A stretch of DNA of 64,000 bases from an uncultured Eubacterium sp. (GTDB lineage: Bacteria > Bacillota > Clostridia > Lachnospirales > Lachnospiraceae). The translations under genes were made by a program, and so were the position numbers. Location of the stretch: assembly GCA_910584595.1 (NCBI GenBank), contig CAJUBQ010000009.1:1-64000 (forward strand). Reading direction: 5' to 3'. Below the pieces are notes generated by a model. The model saw only the letters and a list, made by a program, of their open reading frames with translations, ran no database searches and had not been told where the DNA came from. Shown here one piece after another: positions 9,619 to 19,010 of the stretch (its first letter is position 1; every line of letters begins with the position of its first letter).

Positions 9619-9656
9619 GGGACACGAGTCCTATCTGGATTTTGGGACATATGTCA
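9619..9656 (+). promoter_or_regulatory. Paired dyad motif upstream of the nucleoside-binding protein gene
   Basis: GGGACACGAGTCC (9619-9631) and GGGACATATGTCA (9644-9656) share the pattern GGGACA-N3-GTC and are centred 25 bp apart. The second contains the perfect palindrome GACATATGTC. They look like operator sites. The Crp/Fnr-like regulator at 18282 is a candidate binder, but this is inference. Confidence 0.35.
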
Positions 9657-9733
9657 TCATATGCTTATGAGCTGGTTCTAAACCTGACATCGGGATACCG
9701 GCGTAAAAATAAACTAAGGGAGGATATTAGTAC

Positions 9734-11023
9734 ATGAAAAAGAAAATTTTAGCAGTATTGCTTGCAGGGATGATGGCGTTTTCTATGACTGCATGCGGTT
9801 CTGGCGGAGAAAATGCGGATAATAACAAAAATACCGCGGATGAAGGCACAGCTGCCGGTGATGAAGCGAATGACAGCAAAGCGGATGACAGTGAAAATAA
9901 GGAGGAGGGCAGCTCAGATGAAGGCGGCGAAGCGACTCCTGCATCGGATATGAATATTGCAATGATTACGGATTCTGGTGATATTACAGATCAGAGTTTT
10001 AATCAGACCACATATGAGACAAGCAAGGCATGGGCGGAGAAGAATAATATACCGTTTACATACTACAAACCGGACAGTGATTCGGATGAAGCCAGAAATG
10101 CAAGTGTAGATCAGGCAGTTGCAGGTGGCGCTAATGTTCTTATGATGCCGGGATATATGTTTGCAGCATCAGTTGTTGCAAAAGCTGAGATGTATCCGGA
10201 TGTGAAATTTGTCGCTTTGGACGTAGGCGCAGGCGACCTTCTGGAAAAAGGCGTTGGAGAAGGATATGATTACAATCCGGATAATTACGATGTAAAAGAA
10301 TATTATCATTCAGATAACGTATACTGTTGTACATATCAGGAAGAGCTGTCCGGTTATATGGCAGGCTATGCCGCAGTAAAACTTGGGTATAAGCATCTTG
10401 GATTCCTGGGTGGTATGTCCGTACCTGCAGTTACCCGTTTTGGATATGGATACTTGCAGGGAGCAGATGCAGCGGCAAAAGAGCTTGGCATTGAAGGTGA
10501 AGTGGAAGCAGAATATGTATGCGGCGGACAGTTTTATGGAGATGCTGATATTACAGCGGCGATGGATACATGGTATGGTACAAAGGGTGTAGAAGTTGTA
10601 TTTGCATGCGGCGGCGGTATCTTTACATCTGCAGTAGAGGCAGCAGTAAAAGCAGATGGAAAAGTGATTGGCGTTGATTCCGATCAGTCTCCGATTATCG
10701 ATCAGTCAAAAGAAGGTCTGACAGTTACCTCAGCAATGAAGGGGCTTGCAACAACTGTGGATACGGTTCTTACGGAGATTCAGGCCGGAAACTGGAGCAA
10801 TTACGCAGGAAAGATTGATAATCTTGGTCTTGTTTCTGAAAATCCGGAAGAGAACTTTGTACAGCTTCCAATCAGCACTACACAGTGGGGCGAAGGATTC
10901 TCTGAAGATGACTATCGTACGCTTGTAAAAGCGATGTTCAATGGAGAAGTTAAAGTATCGAATGATATTACGGCATTGCCGGAAACATCTATTAAAGTAA
11001 ACGATTACGGCAGCATTAAATAA
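9734..11023 (+). CDS. BMP-family nucleoside-binding lipoprotein
   Basis: A 429-residue substrate-binding protein. It begins with a lipoprotein signal peptide with lipobox MTAC (Cys at about residue 21), followed by an acidic Asp/Glu/Asn-rich linker to about residue 70. The BMP/PnrA-like fold follows, with ITDSGDITDQSFNQ at its start and VFACGGGIFTSAVEA later. It should capture purine or pyrimidine nucleosides outside the membrane and pass them to the permeases encoded downstream, as NupN/BmpA does for NupOPQ. AAGGGAGG precedes the start. A weak terminator after the gene suggests it is made in excess over the membrane components. Confidence 0.88.
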   Translation: MKKKILAVLLAGMMAFSMTACGSGGENADNNKNTADEGTAAGDEANDSKADDSENKEEGSSDEGGEATPASDMNIAMITDSGDITDQSFNQTTYETSKAWAEKNNIPFTYYKPDSDSDEARNASVDQAVAGGANVLMMPGYMFAASVVAKAEMYPDVKFVALDVGAGDLLEKGVGEGYDYNPDNYDVKEYYHSDNVYCCTYQEELSGYMAGYAAVKLGYKHLGFLGGMSVPAVTRFGYGYLQGADAAAKELGIEGEVEAEYVCGGQFYGDADITAAMDTWYGTKGVEVVFACGGGIFTSAVEAAVKADGKVIGVDSDQSPIIDQSKEGLTVTSAMKGLATTVDTVLTEIQAGNWSNYAGKIDNLGLVSENPEENFVQLPISTTQWGEGFSEDDYRTLVKAMFNGEVKVSNDITALPETSIKVNDYGSIK

Positions 11024-11050
11024 TAAAAGAATAAGACTATAAAAGCAGAG

Positions 11051-11077
11051 GGAGCGGGGCCTACCTGCTCCTTTTTT
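11051..11077 (+). terminator. Intra-operon terminator/attenuator
   Basis: GGAGCGGG (11051-11058) pairs with CCTGCTCC (11064-11071, one G-U pair) and is followed by TTTTTT. It sits between the binding protein and the ATPase, where partial termination commonly raises binding-protein output. Confidence 0.65.
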
Positions 11078-11127
11078 ATACAATTTCTTAATAAAAACGC
11101 CAAAAAACGAGAGGAGGTAAGTAAAGG

Positions 11128-12663
11128 ATGGCTGAGTATGCAATTGAAATGTTGAATATCACAAAAAGATTTCCGGGTATCATTGCAAACGATAATATCA
11201 CTTTACAATTAAAAAAAGGCGAGATTCATGCGCTGCTTGGAGAAAATGGCGCAGGAAAATCTACTTTGATGAGCGTACTGTTTGGACTGTATCAACCGGA
11301 AGAAGGTGAGATTCACAAAGACGGAAAAAAAGTAACGATTAATAATCCGAACGATGCCAATGATTTGGGTATAGGAATGGTTCATCAGCATTTCAAACTG
11401 GTGGAATGCTTTAGTGTATTGGATAACATTATTCTTGGCGTTGAGACGACAAAAGGAGGTTTTCTGCAAAAAGACGAAGCTCGCAAAAAGGTTGTGGCGC
11501 TTTCTGAGAAATACGGACTGGCAGTGGATCCGGATGCTTTGATCGAAGATATTACCGTTGGTATGCAGCAAAGAACAGAGATATTGAAAATGCTCTATCG
11601 GGACAATGAAATATTGATTTTTGACGAGCCGACAGCTGTTCTTACGCCGCAGGAGATTCAGGAGCTTTTAACGATAATGAAAAATCTGGCGGCAGAAGGG
11701 AAAAGCATCCTGTTTATTACTCACAAACTGGCAGAAATTATGCAGGCAGCAGATACATGCAGCGTAATACGAAAAGGAAAATATGTAGGGACTGTGCAGG
11801 TAAAAGATACGACGCCGGAAAAACTATCTGCCATGATGGTAGGGCGAGACGTAAATTTTGTCGTTGAGAAGAAACCGTCGCAGCCAAAAGATGTAGTGCT
11901 TGATATTAAAGGAATGACCGTTGCATCGAAACATCATAAAAATAATGCGGTCAACAATGTATCGCTGCAAGTGCGCAGAGGAGAGATTGTATGTATTGCA
12001 GGCATTGACGGCAACGGCCAGACAGAGTTTGTCTATGGGCTTACCGGGCTGGAACCGCTGGTAAACGGTACGATTTCGATGAATGGGAAAGATATTACAA
12101 ATCTGCCGATTCGTGAGCGATTGACTTCCGGTATGAGCCATATTCCGGAAGACCGCCATAAACATGGTATGGTACTGGATTATACTTTAGAAGATAATAT
12201 TGTGTTGCAGAGATATTTTGAGCCGCAGTTTACAAGTAAGTTTGGATTTTTAAAACGGAAAGAAATCCGTGAGTATGCAAACCGTTTAATCCAACAGTAT
12301 GATGTACGTTCCGGGCAGGGGCCGATTACAAAAGCGAGAGCGATGTCCGGCGGAAATCAGCAAAAAGCAATTGTGGCCAGGGAGATTGATAAAAATCCGG
12401 AACTGCTTGTAGCAGTGCAGCCGACGCGAGGGTTGGATGTAGGTGCGATTGAGTATATCCATAAACAGCTGGTGGCGCAGAGGGACGCCGGAAAAGGGGT
12501 GCTGCTTGTAAGCCTGGAACTGGATGAGGTTATGAATGTTTCAGACAGGATTCTTGTCATGTACGAAGGGGAGATTGTGGGAGAATTTGACCCAAAAACA
12601 GTAACCGTTGAAGAACTGGGTCTTTATATGGCAGGATCGAAAAGGAAGGGGGTAAGCAGATGA
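11128..12663 (+). CDS. Nucleoside ABC transporter ATPase (NupO type)
   Basis: A 511-residue ATPase with two fused nucleotide-binding domains, as in RbsA/YufO. The first has Walker A GENGAGKST, Walker B ILIFDEPTAVLTPQE and the H-loop ITHK. The second has a degenerate Walker A (GIDGNGQTE) and signature SGGNQQKAIVAREI, with QPTRGLDVGA in place of the usual Walker B Asp-Glu-Pro. Asymmetry of this sort is usual in the family. It energises uptake by the two permeases that follow. Its stop overlaps the next start by 4 bases (ATGA), indicating translational coupling. GAGGAGGTAAG precedes the ATG. Confidence 0.92.
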   Translation: MAEYAIEMLNITKRFPGIIANDNITLQLKKGEIHALLGENGAGKSTLMSVLFGLYQPEEGEIHKDGKKVTINNPNDANDLGIGMVHQHFKLVECFSVLDNIILGVETTKGGFLQKDEARKKVVALSEKYGLAVDPDALIEDITVGMQQRTEILKMLYRDNEILIFDEPTAVLTPQEIQELLTIMKNLAAEGKSILFITHKLAEIMQAADTCSVIRKGKYVGTVQVKDTTPEKLSAMMVGRDVNFVVEKKPSQPKDVVLDIKGMTVASKHHKNNAVNNVSLQVRRGEIVCIAGIDGNGQTEFVYGLTGLEPLVNGTISMNGKDITNLPIRERLTSGMSHIPEDRHKHGMVLDYTLEDNIVLQRYFEPQFTSKFGFLKRKEIREYANRLIQQYDVRSGQGPITKARAMSGGNQQKAIVAREIDKNPELLVAVQPTRGLDVGAIEYIHKQLVAQRDAGKGVLLVSLELDEVMNVSDRILVMYEGEIVGEFDPKTVTVEELGLYMAGSKRKGVSR

Positions 12664-13787
12664 ATCAGAAGCAAAAAAAAGAATCCCTTTTAAGAAACAG
12701 TGGTTTTCAAACGATTATAGGTTCGCTGCTCTGTATTATTATCGGCCTGTTGGTTGGCTATGTTGTATTATTAATTATTAATCCGGGCGGGGCGGGAAAC
12801 GCGATCGTTGCGATATTAAAAAACTTTTTATATTACCCGAGTGCGGCTGCGGCAAAAATGTATTTTGGGACAACGCTTGTAAAATCTTCTGCGCTGCTTA
12901 TGTGCTCCTTATCTGTATTGTTTGCATGGAAAGTAGGGTTGTTTAACATTGGAGCTGCGGGACAGTATGTGATCGGCGTGGGGGCCTGCCTTTACTGCGG
13001 ACTGAAATGGGGAATGCCCTGGTATATCTGTCTGATTGCTGCAGTTGTGTCAGCTGCGATCGTTGGCGGTATTTCCGGTGCGCTGAAAGCGTATTTTAAT
13101 GTAAATGAAGTTATTTCATGCATTATGCTGAACTGGATTGGACTTTATAGTGTGAATATGCTGCTTACAAATGTGAAAGAACAGTCGACGCCTTATACAA
13201 AACCGCTTTCCAGTACAAACAAAAGCGCACTGCTTCCAAATGTGGGGTTAGATCAGCTGTTTTCTAAAAACCAGTTTGTTACGATCGGTCTGCCCTTGGC
13301 AATCCTGATGGCAGTACTTGTTTGGATCGTACTGGAGAAGACAAAATTCGGTTATGAATTAAAAGCTACCGGTATGAATAAAAACGCCGCAAAATATTGT
13401 GGAATGCGGGAGAAAAGAAATATTATTTTAACGATGGTAATTGCCGGGGGACTGGCCGGATTTGGAGCAGGGATTTTCTATCTGACCGGAATTGAACAGT
13501 GGATGGTACAGCAGACGTCGGTTCCGGCGATGGGATTTAACGGAATTGCGGCGGCATTTTTAGGCGGTTCCAATCCAATCGGAGCAGTATTTTCCTCGTA
13601 TTTTATCCAGCACATTACAAGCGGCGGTACGTATGTGGATAAGACGATGTATTGTTCCCAGATATCAGATCTGATCTCTGCATTTATTATTTATTTGTGC
13701 GGCTTTGTGCTTTTCTTTAAAGTATGGCTGAACAGGTACCTGGATAAAAAAGACGAGAAGCAGAAACAGAAAGGGGGCGCAGCATAA
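12660..13787 (+). CDS. Nucleoside ABC transporter permease 1 (NupP type)
   Basis: A 375-residue inner-membrane permease of the branched-chain/nucleoside family (BPD_transp_2) with about nine hydrophobic segments. Typical motifs are LFNIGAAGQYVIG near residue 100 and the late segment PAMGFNGIAAAFLGGSNPIG. It pairs with the following permease to form the transmembrane channel. The final base of the stop is the first base of the next gene's start, so translation is probably coupled. Confidence 0.9.
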   Translation: MNQKQKKESLLRNSGFQTIIGSLLCIIIGLLVGYVVLLIINPGGAGNAIVAILKNFLYYPSAAAAKMYFGTTLVKSSALLMCSLSVLFAWKVGLFNIGAAGQYVIGVGACLYCGLKWGMPWYICLIAAVVSAAIVGGISGALKAYFNVNEVISCIMLNWIGLYSVNMLLTNVKEQSTPYTKPLSSTNKSALLPNVGLDQLFSKNQFVTIGLPLAILMAVLVWIVLEKTKFGYELKATGMNKNAAKYCGMREKRNIILTMVIAGGLAGFGAGIFYLTGIEQWMVQQTSVPAMGFNGIAAAFLGGSNPIGAVFSSYFIQHITSGGTYVDKTMYCSQISDLISAFIIYLCGFVLFFKVWLNRYLDKKDEKQKQKGGAA

Positions 13788-14728
13788 TGTTGTTATTGAT
13801 TCAGTATACGTTAATCTTTGCTTCCGTACTTGTGCTGGTGGCGCTGGGCGGATGCTTTTCCGAACATGGTGGTGTTATTAACATTGGACTGGAAGGCATT
13901 ATGGTAATTGGCGCTCTTGGTGGTGCATTGACAATGAAATACCTTCCGGCAGGAATGCCTGCAGCAGTTGTGATTTTGCTGGTAATATTCGCATGTGTAT
14001 TATGCGGCATGATTTTTTCATTGTTGTTAGGCGTAGCTGCGATTAAATTTAATGCAGACCAGACATTAATCGGCACAGCGTTAAATCTTTTGGCTCCTGC
14101 AGCGGCAGTCGTTCTTGTCAGAGCGATCAATACAGCTGAAAGCGTAGATAATGTGTCTTCTACGGTTGCATATGGACAGGCGAAAAAAGCATTTATTATG
14201 AATATCGGGGGATTTGAATTTAATTGGTTTATGCTCATTGCACTGCTTGTGCTGATTGCGGCGTATGTTGTATTGTATAAGACAAAATTTGGCTTAAGGC
14301 TTTGCGCATGTGGGGAACATCCGCAGGCAGCAGATTCGGTAGGCATCAACGTATATAAAATGCGTTATGCAGGTGTTTTGATTTCCGGTGCGTTGGGTGG
14401 GCTTGGCGGACTTGTGTATATTACAGCAGGCGTAAGTGAGTGGAAATTTGAAAACGGTGTCGCCGGGTTTGGATTTTTGGCTTTGGCGGTTATGATTTTT
14501 GGACAATGGAGGCCGGTAAATATCGGGCTTGCAGCTTTGCTGTTTGGCTTGTTCCGGGCATTATCAAACGTCTATACGGGGTTTGATGCATTGGTTGCCC
14601 TGAAACTGCCTAGTACGGTTTACAATATGCTGCCATATATTATTTCGCTCATCGTGCTTATTTTTGTATCAGGCAAATCAAGAGCTCCGAAAGCAGAGGG
14701 CATTCCATATGATAAAGGTCAGCGTTAA
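13787..14728 (+). CDS. Nucleoside ABC transporter permease 2 (NupQ type)
   Basis: A 313-residue permease of the same family with the motifs VINIGLEGIMVIGALGGA near residue 30 and GFGFLALAVMIFGQWRPVNIG near residue 230. Together with the preceding permease it completes a NupOPQ-like importer. An AAAGGGGGCG ribosome region lies at the end of the preceding gene. The importer genes and the salvage enzymes that follow form a consistent nucleoside-use module. Confidence 0.9.
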   Translation: MLLLIQYTLIFASVLVLVALGGCFSEHGGVINIGLEGIMVIGALGGALTMKYLPAGMPAAVVILLVIFACVLCGMIFSLLLGVAAIKFNADQTLIGTALNLLAPAAAVVLVRAINTAESVDNVSSTVAYGQAKKAFIMNIGGFEFNWFMLIALLVLIAAYVVLYKTKFGLRLCACGEHPQAADSVGINVYKMRYAGVLISGALGGLGGLVYITAGVSEWKFENGVAGFGFLALAVMIFGQWRPVNIGLAALLFGLFRALSNVYTGFDALVALKLPSTVYNMLPYIISLIVLIFVSGKSRAPKAEGIPYDKGQR

Positions 14729-14799
14729 AGATAAGACCAAAACAAAAAGGTAACGATGGATACAAAAATAGAAGTAATAGAAAAAACAGAAGAAACAGA

Positions 14800-14830
14800 G
14801 TAACAGTTCAATGGTTATCTGAACTGTTAC
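14800..14830 (+). repeat. Perfect inverted repeat before uridine phosphorylase
   Basis: GTAACAGTTCA (14800-14810) and its exact complement TGAACTGTTAC (14820-14830) are separated by 9 bases. No T-run follows, so it is not a simple terminator. It may be a regulator-binding dyad or an mRNA processing/stability hairpin that separates transporter from enzyme expression. Confidence 0.5.
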
Positions 14831-14883
14831 GAAATCAGAACAATAAAGAGATTATTTGAAAAAGCAGGGAAAGGAGATCAGAT

Positions 14884-15666
14884 ATGAAGAATTATTCTGA
14901 GGATGCAAGCAGACAGTATCATATTCAGGTAGCGCATGGCGAAGTTGGCCGTTATGTGATTATGCCGGGAGATCCAAAACGCTGTGAAAAGATTGCACAA
15001 TATTTTGATAACCCGATCTTAATTGCGGATAACAGGGAATACATTACTTATACCGGAACGTTGGATGGGGTAAAAGTCAGCGTGACTTCTACCGGCATCG
15101 GCGGCCCGTCGGCATCTATTGCAATGGAAGAGCTGTATCGGTGCGGTGCGGATACGTTTCTTCGGATTGGAACATGCGGAGGTATGCAGACAGAAGTAAA
15201 AAGCGGGGATATTGTCATTGCTACAGGCGCGATTCGGATGGAAGGGACGAGCAAAGAATATGCGCCGATTGAATTTCCGGCTGTACCGGATCTGGATGTA
15301 ACAAATGCTTTGGTAGCAGCTGCATCGAAAAAAGGATATTCATTTCATACAGGGGTCGTACAGTGCAAAGATGCTTTTTACGGTCAGCATGAACCGGAGA
15401 CAAAACCGGTCAGCTATGAATTGATGAATAAATGGGAAGCATGGAAAAGACTTGGCTGTCTGGCGTCTGAAATGGAATCCGCAGCATTGTTTGTAGTGGC
15501 AAGTTATCTGCATGTGCGGACAGGATCTTGTTTCCTTGTCGTTGCCAATCAGGAGAGAGAAAGACTTGGTATGGACAATCCGGTAGTGCATGATACGGAT
15601 ATGGCGATTCAGGTAGCGGTAGAAGCGATCCGCAATCTTATACAAAAAGATCAGCAAAAAGAATAA
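14884..15666 (+). CDS. udp: Uridine phosphorylase
   Basis: A 260-residue nucleoside phosphorylase of the hexameric PNP/UP family. It shows MPGDPKRCEKIA near the start (phosphate binding), the RIGTCGGMQ strand and the SEMESAALFVVA motif that contacts the ribose. The QCKDAFYGQHEPE segment fits uridine phosphorylases rather than adenosine-type PNPs. It converts uridine (and perhaps deoxyuridine or thymidine) with phosphate to the base and (deoxy)ribose-1-phosphate in the cytoplasm. AAAGGAG precedes the ATG. Confidence 0.9.
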   Translation: MKNYSEDASRQYHIQVAHGEVGRYVIMPGDPKRCEKIAQYFDNPILIADNREYITYTGTLDGVKVSVTSTGIGGPSASIAMEELYRCGADTFLRIGTCGGMQTEVKSGDIVIATGAIRMEGTSKEYAPIEFPAVPDLDVTNALVAAASKKGYSFHTGVVQCKDAFYGQHEPETKPVSYELMNKWEAWKRLGCLASEMESAALFVVASYLHVRTGSCFLVVANQERERLGMDNPVVHDTDMAIQVAVEAIRNLIQKDQQKE

Positions 15667-15670
15667 CTGC

Positions 15671-15720
15671 GGCCTGCACTCACTATGGGCGCTAACTGTG
15701 AAGTGTATTTCACAAACAGC
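15671..15720. repeat. Possible decayed relative of the inverted-repeat element at 19007
   Basis: This short intergenic stretch has, in the same order as the intact element at 19007-19172, the pieces CTGCACTC, CACTATG and AACTGTGAAG...TTTCAC. The last 20 bases (15694-15713) match 19126-19145 at 16 of 20 positions. The terminal inverted repeats are missing. It may be a deleted copy of the same family. Confidence 0.35.
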
Positions 15721-15776
15721 AGTTTTGTTACCGTTGGAAAAGAATTGCAAAAACAGAAAAACAGGAGGTTTTAAAC

Positions 15777-16442
15777 ATGAATGCAGGAGAAGTTTTAAAA
15801 CATGTAGATCATACATTATTGCAGCAGACGGCCACTTGGGATGAAATCAGGCAGATATGCGAGGAAGCGATGGAATATCAAACGGCATCGATATGTATTC
15901 CGCCCAGCTATGTAAAACAGGCGGCTGATTATGTGCAGGGAAAGGTATCCGTCTGTACAGTGATTGGTTTTCCAAACGGATATATGACTACGAAAACAAA
16001 AGAATTTGAAACAAAGGACGCGATTGCAAATGGCGCTTCAGAAATCGATATGGTCATTAATATCGGCTGGCTGAAAGATAAAAAATATGATGACATTCAA
16101 GAGGAAATCCGCATCCTGAAAACAGCCTGCGGAGATCACATTTTAAAAGTCATTATTGAAACATGCCTGTTAACGGATGAAGAGAAAGTAAAGATGTGCG
16201 AGATTGTGACAAAGGCAGGAGCAGATTATATTAAGACATCGACAGGGTTCTCCTCAGCAGGAGCGACGTTCGCAGATGTTAAATTATTTGCGAAAAATAT
16301 CGGCTCTGACGTAAAAATAAAGGCGGCAGGAGGAATTTCTTCCATGAATGACGCTGAACAGTTTCTTGAGCTAGGCGCAGATCGTCTTGGAACAAGCCGA
16401 ATGATAAAAATAGTGAAAAATGAGAATGCGTCAGGCTATTAA
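15777..16442 (+). CDS. deoC: Deoxyribose-phosphate aldolase
   Basis: A 221-residue class I aldolase. Family marks are HVDHTLL near the N-terminus, KVIIETCLLTDEEK, the Schiff-base lysine in YIKTSTGFSSAGAT and the second lysine in VKIKAAGGIS. It cleaves 2-deoxyribose-5-phosphate to glyceraldehyde-3-phosphate and acetaldehyde, so it joins the deoxynucleoside phosphorylases and phosphopentomutase encoded around it. AGGAGG precedes the start. Confidence 0.95.
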   Translation: MNAGEVLKHVDHTLLQQTATWDEIRQICEEAMEYQTASICIPPSYVKQAADYVQGKVSVCTVIGFPNGYMTTKTKEFETKDAIANGASEIDMVINIGWLKDKKYDDIQEEIRILKTACGDHILKVIIETCLLTDEEKVKMCEIVTKAGADYIKTSTGFSSAGATFADVKLFAKNIGSDVKIKAAGGISSMNDAEQFLELGADRLGTSRMIKIVKNENASGY

Positions 16443-16459
16443 AGTTAGGAGACATCCAT

Positions 16460-16885
16460 ATGGAAAAAGATTTAATCACAAAAATGATTGAGCTTGCAAT
16501 CGAACAGCTTCGGTTTTCCTATACTCCATATTCCGGATTTAAAGTCGGAGCTGCATTATTAACGAAAAGCGGAAAAATATATACTGGCTGCAATATTGAA
16601 AATGCAGCTTATACACCGACGAATTGTGCGGAAAGGACGGCTTTTTTCAAGGCGGTCAGTGAGGGGGAACGGGAATTTCAGGCTATTTGTGTCGTAGGCG
16701 GAAAAGATGGAGTATTGACAGATTATGCAGCTCCATGCGGCGTCTGCAGACAGGTGATGATGGAATTTTGCGACCCGCAGCAGTTTCAGATTATACTTGC
16801 GACAGCAGCAGACCATTATGATGTGTATACATTGCAAGAGCTGCTTCCACAAGGTTTTGGACCGGCGAATCTGAATGAAAATTAA
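16460..16885 (+). CDS. cdd: Cytidine deaminase
   Basis: A 141-residue homotetramer-type cytidine deaminase. The zinc site is NCAERTAFFKA (Cys and the catalytic Glu) with PCGVCRQVMMEF (two Cys). The N-terminal YTPYSGFKVGAAL binds substrate. It converts cytidine or deoxycytidine to uridine or deoxyuridine, which feeds the uridine phosphorylase. It lies 17 bases after deoC, and its stop codon overlaps the ribosome site of deoB. Confidence 0.95.
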   Translation: MEKDLITKMIELAIEQLRFSYTPYSGFKVGAALLTKSGKIYTGCNIENAAYTPTNCAERTAFFKAVSEGEREFQAICVVGGKDGVLTDYAAPCGVCRQVMMEFCDPQQFQIILATAADHYDVYTLQELLPQGFGPANLNEN

Positions 16886-16897
16886 GGAGATGGAAAA

Positions 16898-18094
16898 GTG
16901 CGCGAATATAAAAGAATTTTTGTTATTGTACTGGACTCCCTTGGGATCGGGGCAATGCCTGACTCTCCGAAATTCGGAGATTCAGGAGTAGATACTTTTG
17001 GTCATATTTTAGATAAAATGGGAGCGTTGGACATACCGAATCTGCAAAAATTGGGCATGTTGAATCTGCATTCAGCAGGAAACATGCATGGTGTTGACCG
17101 CCCGATGGGCCGTTATATGCGGTTGGGAGAAGCAAGCAACGGCAAAGATACAATGACCGGACATTGGGAAATGATGGGGATTAAGACAGAAAGGCCATTT
17201 CAGACATTTACAGATACAGGATTTCCGCCTGAGCTGATTGCGGAGCTGGAAAAGCAGTGCGGAAAAAAAGTGATTGGGAATAAAAGCGCGAGCGGTACGG
17301 AAATCATTGAAGAACTTGGCGAAGAGGAGATTCAAACCGGAGCCATGATCGTCTATACATCTGCAGATTCCGTGTTGCAGATTTGCGGAAATGAAGAGAC
17401 ATTTGATCTGGATAATTTGTACCGGTGCTGTGAGATAGCAAGAGAAATTACGATGAAAGATGAATGGCGAGTCGGACGTGTTATCGCAAGGCCGTATGTC
17501 GGTAAAAAGAAGGGCGAATTTAAACGTACAAGCAACCGACACGATTATGCATTAAAACCAACCGGGCCAACAGCGCTGAATGCTTTAAAAGATGCCGGGT
17601 ATGATGTGATCGGGGTTGGAAAAATTAATGATATTTTCTGCGGGGAGGGAATTACGCAGACTTATCATTCGGACAGTTCCGTACATGGGATGGAGCAGAC
17701 GATTGACATTTGCAAAAGCGATTTTCATGGACTTTGCTTTGTCAATCTTGTAGATTTTGATGCGTTATGGGGGCACCGCAGAAATGTGGAAGGTTATGGA
17801 AGGGAAATTGAGAAATTTGATAAAAATCTGGGTGTCCTGCTGGAAGAACTCAAAGAAGATGATCTGCTCATACTGACGGCAGACCATGGTAATGACCCAT
17901 CTTATACTGGCACCGATCATACGAGAGAATATGTCCCGCTAATTGCTTATTCCAAAAAAATGTCTGGTGGGGGAGCTTTGAAAAATGAAGATACTTTTGC
18001 AGTAATTGGCGCTTCTGTTGCAGAGAATTTTGGAGTTGCGATGCCGAAAGGTACGATTGGCAGATCTGTTTTGGAACAATTTGTATCGCCATGA
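16898..18094 (+). CDS. deoB: Phosphopentomutase
   Basis: A 398-residue member of the alkaline-phosphatase superfamily. Metal-binding motifs include VLDSLGIGAMPDS at the N-terminus, KDTMTGHWEMMG with the phosphorylated Thr, LTADHGNDP and TDHTREYVPL. It interconverts (deoxy)ribose-1-phosphate and (deoxy)ribose-5-phosphate, the step between the nucleoside phosphorylases and deoC or the pentose-phosphate pathway. The start is a GTG, with AAGGAG overlapping the preceding stop codon. Confidence 0.95.
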   Translation: MREYKRIFVIVLDSLGIGAMPDSPKFGDSGVDTFGHILDKMGALDIPNLQKLGMLNLHSAGNMHGVDRPMGRYMRLGEASNGKDTMTGHWEMMGIKTERPFQTFTDTGFPPELIAELEKQCGKKVIGNKSASGTEIIEELGEEEIQTGAMIVYTSADSVLQICGNEETFDLDNLYRCCEIAREITMKDEWRVGRVIARPYVGKKKGEFKRTSNRHDYALKPTGPTALNALKDAGYDVIGVGKINDIFCGEGITQTYHSDSSVHGMEQTIDICKSDFHGLCFVNLVDFDALWGHRRNVEGYGREIEKFDKNLGVLLEELKEDDLLILTADHGNDPSYTGTDHTREYVPLIAYSKKMSGGGALKNEDTFAVIGASVAENFGVAMPKGTIGRSVLEQFVSP

Positions 18095-18281
18095 AATGTT
18101 TGATAAGCAGTATGCTCTCCTGTTGGCATTTGCGGGAAACATTTGAGTCAGGAAAATATTGAGCTACAGATATGGAATGAAACATCAGCTGCAGGAAAGA
18201 CGGCCGGATGACAGAAAAGTGACGTAAAAAATGATGTTATCGTACATGGTTTCGGATTGCGGTAACGAAAGGAGAACAAGT

Positions 18282-19010
18282 ATGAAGCATAAACCTTTAT
18301 ATGATGCGTTGCCATTTCTAAATAACATCGACAGAGAAAAGCAGGAGCAGTTTCAGGAATATTTTAAAAGTGCGCCGCTGTGGCTGTTTGATGCGTTAAT
18401 AATCGATGAACTGAAAAAGGGAGAGGTCTTTGTCAGAGAAGGTGAGCCGGCAGATACTATATTTTTCATTGGGAGAGGCATTATAGAAGCTATCGATTAC
18501 CGTGTTTATGGGACACCGTATGACTATATGCAGTTTGATAAACTGTATGCTTTTGGCGGTATGGAATTTGTCATGGATTTGGATGTATATAAAACAACAC
18601 TGCGGACGATCACGGAATGTATCGCTGTGAAGCTTTCCCGGTCAAAATTTGAGAAATGGATGTACTCTGATATCCGTGCAATGAAGTATGAGGCAAAACT
18701 GGTCGGTGAATATTTGCTGAGAGAAGGACGAAACAGCAGGATATTTTTATTTCTGCAAGGTTCGGACAGGCTGGCGATGTTGTTCGTAGACCGTTTTGAA
18801 AGATATGGCAAAAATGGAACGTTGTATATTAAGGGAAACAGGCAGAACCTCGCGGATGAAACAGGACTATGTGTAAAAAGCATCAGCAGAAGTGTGAAAA
18901 AATTTTTAGAGGATGATTTGATTACAAAAGAGGGCAATAAAATAGTGATTAATGAAGATCAATACGACCGTTTAAAGAAAATTGTTTCTTTAAAAATTGA
19001 TTTGGACTAG
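18282..19010 (+). CDS. Crp/Fnr-family regulator
   Basis: A 242-residue regulator. Residues about 20-130 form a cyclic-nucleotide-binding-like barrel (GEVFVREGEPADTIFFIGRG). The C-terminal part has a winged helix with NLADETGLCVKSISRSVKKF as recognition region. No FNR-type N-terminal cysteine cluster is visible, so it probably senses a small ligand rather than oxygen through an iron-sulfur cluster. Its place between deoB and purine phosphorylase suggests control of nucleoside use. I start it at 18282 because GAAAGGAG lies 6 bases upstream; an earlier in-frame ATG at 18231 lacks a site. The stop codon lies inside the inverted end of the adjoining repeat element. Confidence 0.8.
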   Translation: MKHKPLYDALPFLNNIDREKQEQFQEYFKSAPLWLFDALIIDELKKGEVFVREGEPADTIFFIGRGIIEAIDYRVYGTPYDYMQFDKLYAFGGMEFVMDLDVYKTTLRTITECIAVKLSRSKFEKWMYSDIRAMKYEAKLVGEYLLREGRNSRIFLFLQGSDRLAMLFVDRFERYGKNGTLYIKGNRQNLADETGLCVKSISRSVKKFLEDDLITKEGNKIVINEDQYDRLKKIVSLKIDLD

